Below, piece after piece: positions 5,506-13,451 of a stretch of 17,438 nucleotides of DNA (position 1 is the first letter of the stretch; each line of letters begins with the position of its first letter). A program made the translations under genes and the position numbers. This DNA comes from CAYRUP01 sp964427485 (GTDB taxonomy: Bacteria > Pseudomonadota > Gammaproteobacteria > DSM-16500). The notes under the pieces are model-generated. The model searched no databases and was not told where the DNA came from. It saw only the letters and a program-made list of their open reading frames with translations. The stretch spans positions 1-17,438 of the forward strand of contig CAYRUP010000027.1 in NCBI GenBank assembly GCA_964427485.1, given 5' to 3'.

Positions 5506-8249
5506 TCAGAACTACTTGGTCGCATAACCGGAGCAACATGCAGCGCTACTGCAGGTTGTATTTGTTTCATCACTAAACATTTATCAAGTAATTCTGCTAA
5601 TTGATTTTTATTATTGGTAATTTCAACAACTTTATTAAGCGCTGAAAATGCAGCATCTTCAGCATGTTTTTGTAGCTCATCAGATGTCATGCGAGTTTCA
5701 GGTTTAATTTTAGATCTTTTAATACATTCGAGCAATTGTGCACTGTCATTAAATTCATTTGGTTCTTTTTTTATAATCTCTTCAAGATATTGCAAGGTAC
5801 CAATACCATCAATGCCTAATTTCTTCAAAGCTGTATTGTAAAAAAGCTGTGTCTGTTTATTCCGACCTGCAGATGATTGTTGAGATTCTTCAACAGCTAT
5901 TAAAATAATTTTTTCCAAAGCTTGCTGAAAGGTTTGCTCACGATCAACTGCACTTGTCATTTCATCCAACATATTTTTAATGTTTAGGGGGACATTGATC
6001 GTTTTTGTTTGTTCATTAGCGAAAAAATGAACTTTTTGATAACCCCCCGCAAGAGAAGTAGAAAAACCCCAATTGTATTTCAAGATTTCGCGCTGAAATT
6101 CCGCAAGGTATTCTATAGCTCTGTCTTCTTTAACTCTAAGATTCTCTGTTATGAAAGGAGATATCGCAGCATGCCTCACCGGTGATTTCTCTTCAACGGA
6201 CTCAACAACGCCTACTTTCTTCAGTAGCTTAGCAAAAAGTTTGGGGCTTTTTACATCCGATGGCGGAGCAGCGGCTATAGCTTGTTCTGGTTCTGGTGGG
6301 CTATCTTCCAGTATTTTGGAAATCGGCTTGATGCTTTTTATATATTTTTGTAAATCTTCATCCAATTGGTCAACAAAATAAGAGTGTACATCGCCCGCTT
6401 TTACGATAGGTACATGATATCCCATTGAGCGAAAATGATGTCCTTGGGTTATGGAGGCAATAATACCTTTATCTAAGGTTTCCCAATCATCCATGGCGTG
6501 CGGATTTTCTTGCATCGTTTTGACAGCCGCTGCAAAAATTGCAGTGCGATCTCGTGCGCTTTTGCATCCAACTAACTTGATTCCTTGTGCTCCTTGTGTC
6601 AAAAATTCAAAGCTAGCGCGCATTATATTACGTTGATAGCCAGGGAGATCTTTGTAAGGAGAAGCATTTCTCATGAGCAATTGTAAATGCACAGCAGCAC
6701 GAATTCTCAGAATGATGTCATTTTTTGTTTGTCCCGACAAATTCGTCGCATCTAAAATTTCTTTAAATTTATTTATTTGGCCGGCAAGTTGGATTACCGT
6801 GATATTTTTAGGCACTTCTGTTCCAGAATCTTCCTTTAGATACTGTATTAATAATTTATTAACTTGAGCTCCACTCATATTTTTGATTAGTCTAGCAATT
6901 TGATCGAGTTTCATTTTTCTGAAACCTTCTTCTAATTCATCAAAATTTTTAGCAGTAGGTAACACTACGAGTTTATTAACAGAAGAATTAGTTTGAGCAA
7001 AAATAAGAGTAATTTTGTCTTTCCCTGTACCTAGCAAGTCTCCTACTGCAGCATTCATTTGATCTTGTACACCTTTATCAGCCAGCACTTCTTTTGCCAA
7101 TTTGACAAATCTCGCATTATTATCTTTGATTAACTTAATATGTGACTCGACATGATGTGGCGTCAATAGTGTTTGGTAATTTATAAAGAAAAACGTACCA
7201 TTGGCGTAATTTTGATAGCTATCTCTATAGTTCTGTACGGCTGCAGCAATTCGCGCGCTAACGATTTCTATAAGGATTTTTCTGGCTAAATCGTCTTGGG
7301 TAGAATAATCACTAATACCAAAAGCAGCGACAATACCCATACGTAAGAATTCGGTTTTTAATGCATCGTCTGAAAAGGCAGTGCCATCTATTATTTTTTG
7401 TACTTCGTCCGTTGTGATAGGATCATTTTCTTTTGCATCCTGCAAAGTTCCAGTGATAACTTCAACCTCTTGCACATTGCCAGGTAAAGGTAACCATCTC
7501 GCTGAAGGTGGAGCAGGCGTGCCTTTGTCTTTTAAAACATTTAACTCCTCTCTAAAAAAATGATCAAGCCAAGTATTATTACCCTCAAGACAGGCTTTTT
7601 CTTTTGCTTTTATAAACCAGATTTTCTGATCAAGATTTTTAAATTCACGATCATAATAACTACTATGAATGATAACAGGACGCGAAATTTCTTTCGTAGC
7701 ATGATTCCCTCTTCCTGAAATGGTACAAATGGTAGCAGAATCTTCTAGTAATACACCTAAATCTCTCGCCATCGTGAGTTGAGTGTGTGCTTTCTTGATT
7801 GCTTCCTTCGGCGATTTCGCATTTTTTTGTAAAGTGATAAGAATATCTTTTTTTAAAAAGTTAGCAAATTCATCTGCCAAGCGGCATACGTCATCGAAGG
7901 ACATATTATTATTAATTTTTGTTCTCAGTCTTTCTGCTTCTGCAAATATTGCTTCGCGGTTTGCTGAATGTTTACCAATGAGAAGAAAACCTTTTAGATA
8001 TCTTAAAGCTTGAATGTGAGGTTCATTTTTTTGAAAAGGCGGTTTGTTAACCGCAACAAACATTTTTTTTAATTCTACTTCTGGTAAATGAAAAGCGACT
8101 TTTTCTTCTTGTTCTGGAGGCGCAACCTGTACTGCTCGTGGAAATTGGTCATCTATTATAACTTTATCAAAACCTTCTATACGCAGCTTATATAACTGAA
8201 TATCAATATCTTGAATACTATCAACTAGATCGCTTCGCGTACTGCGCAT
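5502..8249 (-). CDS. SopB/SidF-like phosphoinositide phosphatase, candidate type IV effector
   Basis: 915 residues, no signal peptide and no membrane helix. The key feature is CKSARDRT: catalytic C562 and R568 in a CX5R loop with the Lys after Cys and the Asp before Arg. This CKSxxDRT form is the one used by SopB/IpgD, INPP4, TMEM55 and Legionella SidF/SidP, not by ordinary tyrosine phosphatases. A conserved-looking FFINYQTLLTPHH lies about 200 residues earlier (near 352-364), and GHHFRSMGYHVP follows the loop. An Ala/Pro-rich linker (about 650-690) precedes a helical C-terminal part. Length is similar to SidF (about 910), but SidF's C-terminal membrane helices are missing. GAGG five bases before the ATG supports the start. 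Host phosphoinositides as substrate and secretion by Dot/Icm are inferred; the C-terminus (MRPSSSD) lacks a clear acidic block. Confidence 0.7.
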   Translation of the reverse strand: MRSTRSDLVDSIQDIDIQLYKLRIEGFDKVIIDDQFPRAVQVAPPEQEEKVAFHLPEVELKKMFVAVNKPPFQKNEPHIQALRYLKGFLLIGKHSANREAIFAEAERLRTKINNNMSFDDVCRLADEFANFLKKDILITLQKNAKSPKEAIKKAHTQLTMARDLGVLLEDSATICTISGRGNHATKEISRPVIIHSSYYDREFKNLDQKIWFIKAKEKACLEGNNTWLDHFFREELNVLKDKGTPAPPSARWLPLPGNVQEVEVITGTLQDAKENDPITTDEVQKIIDGTAFSDDALKTEFLRMGIVAAFGISDYSTQDDLARKILIEIVSARIAAAVQNYRDSYQNYANGTFFFINYQTLLTPHHVESHIKLIKDNNARFVKLAKEVLADKGVQDQMNAAVGDLLGTGKDKITLIFAQTNSSVNKLVVLPTAKNFDELEEGFRKMKLDQIARLIKNMSGAQVNKLLIQYLKEDSGTEVPKNITVIQLAGQINKFKEILDATNLSGQTKNDIILRIRAAVHLQLLMRNASPYKDLPGYQRNIMRASFEFLTQGAQGIKLVGCKSARDRTAIFAAAVKTMQENPHAMDDWETLDKGIIASITQGHHFRSMGYHVPIVKAGDVHSYFVDQLDEDLQKYIKSIKPISKILEDSPPEPEQAIAAAPPSDVKSPKLFAKLLKKVGVVESVEEKSPVRHAAISPFITENLRVKEDRAIEYLAEFQREILKYNWGFSTSLAGGYQKVHFFANEQTKTINVPLNIKNMLDEMTSAVDREQTFQQALEKIILIAVEESQQSSAGRNKQTQLFYNTALKKLGIDGIGTLQYLEEIIKKEPNEFNDSAQLLECIKRSKIKPETRMTSDELQKHAEDAAFSALNKVVEITNNKNQLAELLDKCLVMKQIQPAVALHVAPVMRPSSSD

Positions 8250-8269
8250 AATAACCTCGTCATATTTTA

Positions 8270-8289
8270 CTTATAATGTTAATTATAAG
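8270..8289 (-). promoter_or_regulatory. Perfect palindrome overlapping the phosphatase -10 region
   Basis: CTTATAAT and ATTATAAG form perfect 8-base arms around a 4-base centre (GTTA on plus). On the minus strand the first arm contains TATAAT, a consensus -10, about 33 bases before the phosphatase start codon. No convincing -35 is seen at the usual distance. An operator that blocks the -10, or a site for an activator, are both possible. It does not match the PmrA direct-repeat consensus I know from Legionella. Confidence 0.45.
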
Positions 8290-8306
8290 ATGATTCTCAG
8301 CAAAAT

Positions 8307-9998
8307 CTAGGAACCCCCCAACCCAACTGATTGCCCATTCACCGTCAATTTCCCATCCGACCATTTGATCAATACAACATAACCCGATTTTTCTTCTGTG
8401 ATATAACCTTGATTTAACAATTCCTTAAATTGATTTTGTAATTGTTCATTTGCACTTTTTTGATATTCATCCGCTTTGCGTAGCAGAAATTGATATGGAT
8501 TTCTCATTTGTGAATATTGCCAATTCAATAGATAAGAAACTTGCAGAGAAATTTTTCGTGTGAGAAAAAGTTCTTTGATCGTTTGCTCATATTCATCCAC
8601 AGAAACTAAATCTTTTTGCATCGCTAAAAATGCATCGCCCAATTTTTCTGTCATTGCATTATTTTTAACAAGCATTTTAATCAGCTGCTTATTCTGTTTC
8701 GCCGCCACCATCATTTGATCACGCACAGCCAATAACATGGCTCGGTCTGGCTCAGATGCTTGACGAAGTGAGGTTGGCATACCCGATAAAATTTCAATAA
8801 CTTGATTCATTAATTCTTTAGAAATATGCAACCGCGCTTTTGCATCTGCTGTCATGACTATTTCACGCAAATTATCCGGCGCACTAAAATTTTTTTCTGG
8901 CCAAGTGACGTCAGCATTAATTTTTAATTGACCTTTAGGTGCTGTGAGATTAAATTGATCGAGTTTAAAACCTGTACCCGGAATAATGATGTCAGGCAAA
9001 AACATCGTGATTTTTTTTCTCAGTTGGCCTTGATATTCTTCCCCATTTTGCATGACCTCTTGATAAGCATTTAACAAATTCTGTATAGCCTTGGCATTCA
9101 GCTTATACGCGCTCAATATTAAATGAATGGGACCTATGGTTTGATTATCATAACTAATTTCGGCAATATCCAATTGTCTGTCGCCACTCACGTTACCTGT
9201 TTTTTCAGCCGATTGTCCCGACAAATTAAAATTTTTAATCAATAACGATTCACTACTCATTTCTTGAAAAAGAATTTCTGGCATGAGAATGGTATGCGTG
9301 CCTAACCACAAACCATATTGATTTAAATATTGATTAAACTGCACGTTTATTTTATCGATTTCCAGTACATCATCAGAATCATGAATTGAAAATTGTGAGA
9401 ATTTCACATCGCCATTCACACTTTTTTGTTTAGGATGAATCCATACATTAGAAACCACATTATTGAGTTGAAATTGAATGTGACTCACCGGATCAACCAG
9501 TTTGAGTCCTGATATCTCAAGATGATTAAAAAAGCTCCCTGCAAATGTCACAAAATCTTCTGCGGATTTCACTGTGGCATGCGACATACCCAACAACAAA
9601 AATATCGAAGTTGTATCCGGTTGCATTATTAATTTGCTTTGAATTGCTGCCAAACCAAAAATGCCTGACGCATTTTCCAGAGGAAAATAAATAATGGGTC
9701 CATGCTGAACATGCTGATGAACTAAGAACTGATAATGTTTATTCGGATTATTGAGGGTAATATTAAACATTTCTAACAAATTTTGCAGTTGATTATTATC
9801 AACTTCAACCGATAATGTAATATCTGAACTCATCCAGCCACGTTGATAATTTACAATTGTGACTTGAATATTTTTTTGTGAATTGTAAAACGCGAGCAAA
9901 TTACGATAGCTTGCCTGAAAACCAAAACCTGCAGCGAGAGGTCCAAATACCAGAATGAAAAGCACAATCAGTACAATACTCACTATGATTTTACGCAT
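8307..9998 (-). CDS. DUF945 (YdgA-like) periplasm-facing protein
   Basis: 563 residues. One N-terminal membrane helix (about 4-25) acts as an anchor or uncleaved signal, and the rest is a long beta-rich soluble part, as in the YdgA/DUF945 family. The family hallmark after the anchor is seen: NIQVTIVNYQRGWMSSDITLSVEV (about 43-66), where the Y-x-R-G-W-x-S-S pattern is typical. Length is a little above E. coli YdgA (about 500). The role is not established; an envelope-associated function is inferred from topology. It lies 53 bases after recJ and 57 before the phosphatase gene on the same strand. An AAGGA lies upstream of the ATG, with slightly long spacing. Confidence 0.8.
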   Translation of the reverse strand: MRKIIVSIVLIVLFILVFGPLAAGFGFQASYRNLLAFYNSQKNIQVTIVNYQRGWMSSDITLSVEVDNNQLQNLLEMFNITLNNPNKHYQFLVHQHVQHGPIIYFPLENASGIFGLAAIQSKLIMQPDTTSIFLLLGMSHATVKSAEDFVTFAGSFFNHLEISGLKLVDPVSHIQFQLNNVVSNVWIHPKQKSVNGDVKFSQFSIHDSDDVLEIDKINVQFNQYLNQYGLWLGTHTILMPEILFQEMSSESLLIKNFNLSGQSAEKTGNVSGDRQLDIAEISYDNQTIGPIHLILSAYKLNAKAIQNLLNAYQEVMQNGEEYQGQLRKKITMFLPDIIIPGTGFKLDQFNLTAPKGQLKINADVTWPEKNFSAPDNLREIVMTADAKARLHISKELMNQVIEILSGMPTSLRQASEPDRAMLLAVRDQMMVAAKQNKQLIKMLVKNNAMTEKLGDAFLAMQKDLVSVDEYEQTIKELFLTRKISLQVSYLLNWQYSQMRNPYQFLLRKADEYQKSANEQLQNQFKELLNQGYITEEKSGYVVLIKWSDGKLTVNGQSVGLGGS

Positions 9999-10051
9999 AG
10001 AGTTTTTGTCCTTCTAATATCCTCCATGACGTATTGATATTGTGGAAATTT

Positions 10052-11773
10052 CTATGCTGTTTCTATATATTCTACTATCAATTGTACACTACGTTTGCCT
10101 CGAAATTCGTTGACATCCATCCGATAAGCAATGTTGACTAAATTGCAGCGATAATTAGGCCATTGATTTATATCAATATTGAAAGCAATCGCATCAATTG
10201 TCTGATTTTCCTTGCTTAAAGTCATTTTAAGATGACGCCCTCCCACCAAGCGTTGTTCTAATAGTTCAAATACCCCATCAAATAAAGGCTCTGGAAACGA
10301 TTGCCCCCAAGGACCCGCCTCACGTATGACTTCCGCAACATCCAGGGATAATTCATTGGGATGTAATTCACCATCACTCATGACGGAATTTTCTAAATCA
10401 ACGTGGGCTAATTTTGCTGTGACTGCTGCATTAAAAGCATGGGAAAATTTTTCAAATTCAGCGCGGGGTACAGTTAAACCTGCCGCCATAGCATGGCCGC
10501 CGAATTTATAAATCAATTTTGGATGCAAAGTTGCAATATCGGCGAGCACGTCGCGAATATGAATACCCGGAATAGAACGTGCAGAACCTTTTAATTCGGT
10601 TGCATTGGATAATGCAAATGCGATAACAGGACGATTTAAACGATCTTTAATTCGTCCTGCTAAAATTCCAATGACACCTTGATGCCAATCATCATCAAAT
10701 AAACAAACGCCATACGCCGTCGTCTCTTTATTTGCATGAATTTTTTTAAGTGCAAGCAGCGCTTGCTCTTGCATGTCTTGTTCGATGACACGACGTTCTT
10801 CATTTAATTGATTTAATACCTGCGCCATTTTGCGCGCTTCATCTAAATCATCACATAACAAACATTCGATGCCCAATGACATATCATCCAAACGTCCCGC
10901 CGCATTTAAACGCGGTGCCACAGCAAAACCAAGATCCGATGCCATCATGCGTGCCTGATTTCGCCCGCTGATTTCAAGCATAGCGGTAATGCCTGGAACA
11001 CAATGGCCTGCGCGAATTCGCCGTAAACCCTGATAGACCATAATGCGATTGTTATGATCCAATGACACAACATCTGCCACTGTGCCGAGCGCAACTAAAT
11101 CCAATAATTTCGACATATTGGGTTCTGCAATATTCTGTTGCTCGAACCAATGTTGTTCGCTTAAATGACGTCGCAACGCCAACATGACATAAAAAATAAC
11201 GCCAACACCCGCGGTATTTTTGCTAGCGAATGGGTCGCCTGCTTGATTGGGATTCACAATCGCATCGGCAGGCGGTAAGGTTTCTGCTGGCAAATGATGA
11301 TCGGTGATCACGACTTTAATACCCGCCTCTTTTGCTGCTTCTACACCCGCATGATTTGAAATTCCATTATCAACCGTCACAATAACATCGGGATTAAATT
11401 CTTTTGCAACGTGAACTAACTCCGGCGTTAAACCATAGCCGAACGCAAATCGATTAGGCACAAGATACTGCACATCACGTACACCAAAACTTTTTAAAGC
11501 TCGAATTGCAACGACACTACTGGTTGCACCATCTGCATCAAAATCGCCAATCACTAATAAGCGTTGTTGTTTGATCACTGCTTCTGCAAGTATTTGCACG
11601 GCTTTATCCATGCCTAATAAATCATGGTAAGGCAACAAGTGTTCCAAACTTCGTTCGAGCTCCAAAACAGAAGTGATACCGCGCGCACGATAAATACGCT
11701 GCAATAGCGGGTGAAGGTCGTGGTTAATCGGATCAAAAGATATAGCGCGGCGTTTTATTATTTTTTTGGTCAT
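10052..11773 (-). CDS. recJ: Single-stranded-DNA-specific 5'-3' exonuclease RecJ
   Basis: 573 residues, the same size as E. coli RecJ (577). DHH phosphoesterase motifs are all present: motif I VIGDFDADGAT (74-84), motif II VTVDNGIS (132-139), motif III TDHHLP (157-162), and a later DxGTxADVVxL-type segment (LVALGTVADVVSL). The DHHA1 domain shows YKFGGHAMAAGL (about 418-429). RecJ degrades 5'-ended single strands in the RecF pathway, mismatch repair and base excision repair, in the cytoplasm with Mn2+/Mg2+. Nothing suggests loss of activity. AGGAAGGA lies close before the ATG. The 62-base gap to the upstream small membrane-protein gene is largely filled by a hairpin repeat, which could modulate readthrough from alaC. 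Confidence 0.96.
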   Translation of the reverse strand: MTKKIIKRRAISFDPINHDLHPLLQRIYRARGITSVLELERSLEHLLPYHDLLGMDKAVQILAEAVIKQQRLLVIGDFDADGATSSVVAIRALKSFGVRDVQYLVPNRFAFGYGLTPELVHVAKEFNPDVIVTVDNGISNHAGVEAAKEAGIKVVITDHHLPAETLPPADAIVNPNQAGDPFASKNTAGVGVIFYVMLALRRHLSEQHWFEQQNIAEPNMSKLLDLVALGTVADVVSLDHNNRIMVYQGLRRIRAGHCVPGITAMLEISGRNQARMMASDLGFAVAPRLNAAGRLDDMSLGIECLLCDDLDEARKMAQVLNQLNEERRVIEQDMQEQALLALKKIHANKETTAYGVCLFDDDWHQGVIGILAGRIKDRLNRPVIAFALSNATELKGSARSIPGIHIRDVLADIATLHPKLIYKFGGHAMAAGLTVPRAEFEKFSHAFNAAVTAKLAHVDLENSVMSDGELHPNELSLDVAEVIREAGPWGQSFPEPLFDGVFELLEQRLVGGRHLKMTLSKENQTIDAIAFNIDINQWPNYRCNLVNIAYRMDVNEFRGKRSVQLIVEYIETA

Positions 11774-11813
11774 GGGTCCTTCCTGTTTTATTTTTTATTG
11801 TGATATAAAAACC

Positions 11814-11848
11814 GGTGGATTACGGCAAAAAACGCCTAATCCACCCTA
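11814..11848 (-). repeat. Dispersed hairpin repeat, copy 1
   Basis: On the minus strand: TAGGGTGGATTA, GGC, loop GTTTTTT, GCC, a bulged G, TAATCCACC. It folds as a stem with one bulge. A second copy at 15645-15683 has the same loop and outer arms. The last codons and stop (TAG) of the upstream small membrane-protein gene lie inside it. Confidence 0.75.
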
Positions 11849-12105
11849 CCACCTAATTTCAAAATCTTTCTGTTATACCGATTCGCCGCCGCCACCCCCC
11901 AAATACACGACAAAAGCCAAAGCACAATAATAGGGCCAATTAATTTTGCTCTCAAAACTAAAATACCCAGGATAATCATGACAACGCCACCGGTCAGTGA
12001 TGAATACAAGACGCCGACAGGTCCCAAAATAGCACAGAATATTAAAGCCACTGCGATACTTTTAAAAGGTAAAAATTTATATTGCATTTGAGTCAGTTCA
12101 TTCAT
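11836..12105 (-). CDS. Small two-to-three-helix membrane protein of unknown function
   Basis: 89 residues with hydrophobic segments at about 13-35, 37-50 and 55-73. The segment FKSIAVALIFCAILGPVGVLYSS resembles small membrane proteins of gammaproteobacteria with a GPxGxLY core, for which I know no function. Its ATG overlaps the alaC stop by 4 bases (12102-12105), so translation is probably coupled. The last residues (GGRVD and stop) are encoded by the hairpin repeat at 11814-11848, so an older C-terminus may have been replaced when the repeat arrived. Confidence 0.65.
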   Translation of the reverse strand: MNELTQMQYKFLPFKSIAVALIFCAILGPVGVLYSSLTGGVVMIILGILVLRAKLIGPIIVLWLLSCIWGVAAANRYNRKILKLGGRVD

Positions 12106-13319
12106 GCTAATACATACTCCGGATCAGGTTGATTAGGTAAGTCAAATTCACAGCGCATAAATTGCGTGATATTTTGTATGGCTTGTTGCATACGTGGTTC
12201 AGGTTCCACTAAACCAATACGCACATATTCATTTCCATATTCACCAAATCCAATCCCTGGCGATACAACAATGTTTGCTTCATTTAATAATAATTTAGCA
12301 AATTCCAATGATCCAACATGCCGAAAAGGTTCAGGAATTTTGGCCCAAATAAACATCGTTGCTTTAGGAATTTCAACTTCCCAGCCCGCGCTTTTTAAGC
12401 CTGCACACATCACATCTCGGCGTTTCTGATACCGATTACAAATTTCCGTCACACAATCCTGTGGACCGTCTAGCGCTGCAATCGCAGCCATCTGAATGGG
12501 GGCAAATGAACCATAATCGATATAAGATTTAATACGCGTTAACGCTTGCAATAATGTTTTATTCCCACACATAAAACCAACGCGCCAGCCCGCCATGTTA
12601 TAAGATTTCGATAACGTATAAGCTTCTACTGCAACGTCTTTTGCACCTGGCACTTGTAAAAGCGAAGGCGCGCGATAACCATCAAATACTAAATCAGCAT
12701 AAGCTAAATCATTGACGACCCAAATTTGATGTTCTTTTGCAATTGCAATGATTCTTGCAAAGAAATCGAGATCGATGCACTGCGTCGTTGGATTCGCCGG
12801 AAAATTTAATAATAACATTTTAGGCTTGGGCCATGATTCTTGAATCGTACTTTCAAGCGTTGCAAGAAAATCAATTTCGGGTAACAGTGGAATATAACGC
12901 ACATTAGCATCAGCAATAATAAAACCAAACTGATGGACGGGATAACAAGGATTCGGAACAAGCACGGTATCCTCAGATCCGACCGTGGCAAGCGCCAGAT
13001 GCGCCAAACCTTCTTTTGACCCAATGGTTACAATCGCTTCTGTTTCAGGATCGAGATCAACATTAAAACGTCGTCCATACCAATTAGCAATGGATTTACG
13101 TAACTCAATAATTCCCTTGGAAGGCGCATAACGATGCGCTCCAGGGCTTAAAACGGCTTCACGCAATGCTTCTACAATATGCGGTGGCGTCGGTTGATCA
13201 GGATTACCGATCCCAAAATCCAGTACATCATGACCCGCCGCCACCTTTTCAAGCTTCAATTGCTCCATAAGACTGAAGACATACGGTGGTAAGCGATTAA
13301 TACGGGGAAATTGATCCAT
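12102..13319 (-). CDS. alaC: Alanine aminotransferase AlaC (YfdZ family, PLP-dependent class I)
   Basis: 405 residues from the ATG at 13317-13319, beginning MDQFPRINRLPPYVF, which lines up with the E. coli AlaC N-terminus (RIDRLPPYVF). A TTG at 13362-13364 would add 15 unrelated residues, so it is not used; the Shine-Dalgarno for the ATG is weak. Seen: IVTIGSKEGLAHL (96-108), NFPANPTTQ with N176 (172-180), D204 and Y207 in NDLAYADL, and the PLP lysine K238 in TLSKSYNMAGWR (235-246) with phosphate-binding R246. AlaC makes alanine from pyruvate with glutamate as amino donor, in the cytoplasm. Near-identity of many blocks with E. coli AlaC makes the family firm. It is the first gene of the minus-strand run. 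Confidence 0.93.
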   Translation of the reverse strand: MDQFPRINRLPPYVFSLMEQLKLEKVAAGHDVLDFGIGNPDQPTPPHIVEALREAVLSPGAHRYAPSKGIIELRKSIANWYGRRFNVDLDPETEAIVTIGSKEGLAHLALATVGSEDTVLVPNPCYPVHQFGFIIADANVRYIPLLPEIDFLATLESTIQESWPKPKMLLLNFPANPTTQCIDLDFFARIIAIAKEHQIWVVNDLAYADLVFDGYRAPSLLQVPGAKDVAVEAYTLSKSYNMAGWRVGFMCGNKTLLQALTRIKSYIDYGSFAPIQMAAIAALDGPQDCVTEICNRYQKRRDVMCAGLKSAGWEVEIPKATMFIWAKIPEPFRHVGSLEFAKLLLNEANIVVSPGIGFGEYGNEYVRIGLVEPEPRMQQAIQNITQFMRCEFDLPNQPDPEYVLA

Positions 13320-13413
13320 AAACTGCCCATGTTGAAAGTTACTAACATAACACGACTGTATCAATGTAGTACAGATATCTGTTGAGGTTTATCTAGTACC
13401 ATTTCAGCGTGAC

Positions 13414-13422
13414 TGGTATTAT
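13414..13422 (+). promoter_or_regulatory. Possible extended -10 promoter of the ankyrin gene
   Basis: TGGTATTAT is a TGn plus TATTAT extended -10, 29 bases before the preferred ATG at 13452. No clear -35 is present at 17 bases, as is common for extended -10 promoters. The region is shared with the divergent alaC gene. Confidence 0.4.
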
Positions 13423-13451
13423 ATAAAAAAAATTTTACAATGAGGATTGTT

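Noticed and set aside
5614..8013. Several plus-strand open frames of 60-76 codons opposite the phosphatase gene.
   Set aside because: They are antisense to a continuous 915-codon gene; Ser/Phe-rich shadows without ribosome sites or motifs.
8270..8289. PmrA-type regulatory site in front of the phosphatase.
   Set aside because: The site is an inverted repeat, while the Legionella PmrA consensus I know is a direct repeat of CTTAAT-like halves.
12806..13024. 72-codon open frame on the minus strand inside alaC.
   Set aside because: It lies wholly within a firmly identified gene in another frame and shows no motif.
13320..13364. TTG start giving AlaC 15 extra residues.
   Set aside because: The extra residues do not resemble AlaC, whereas the ATG at 13319 aligns with the family's N-terminus.
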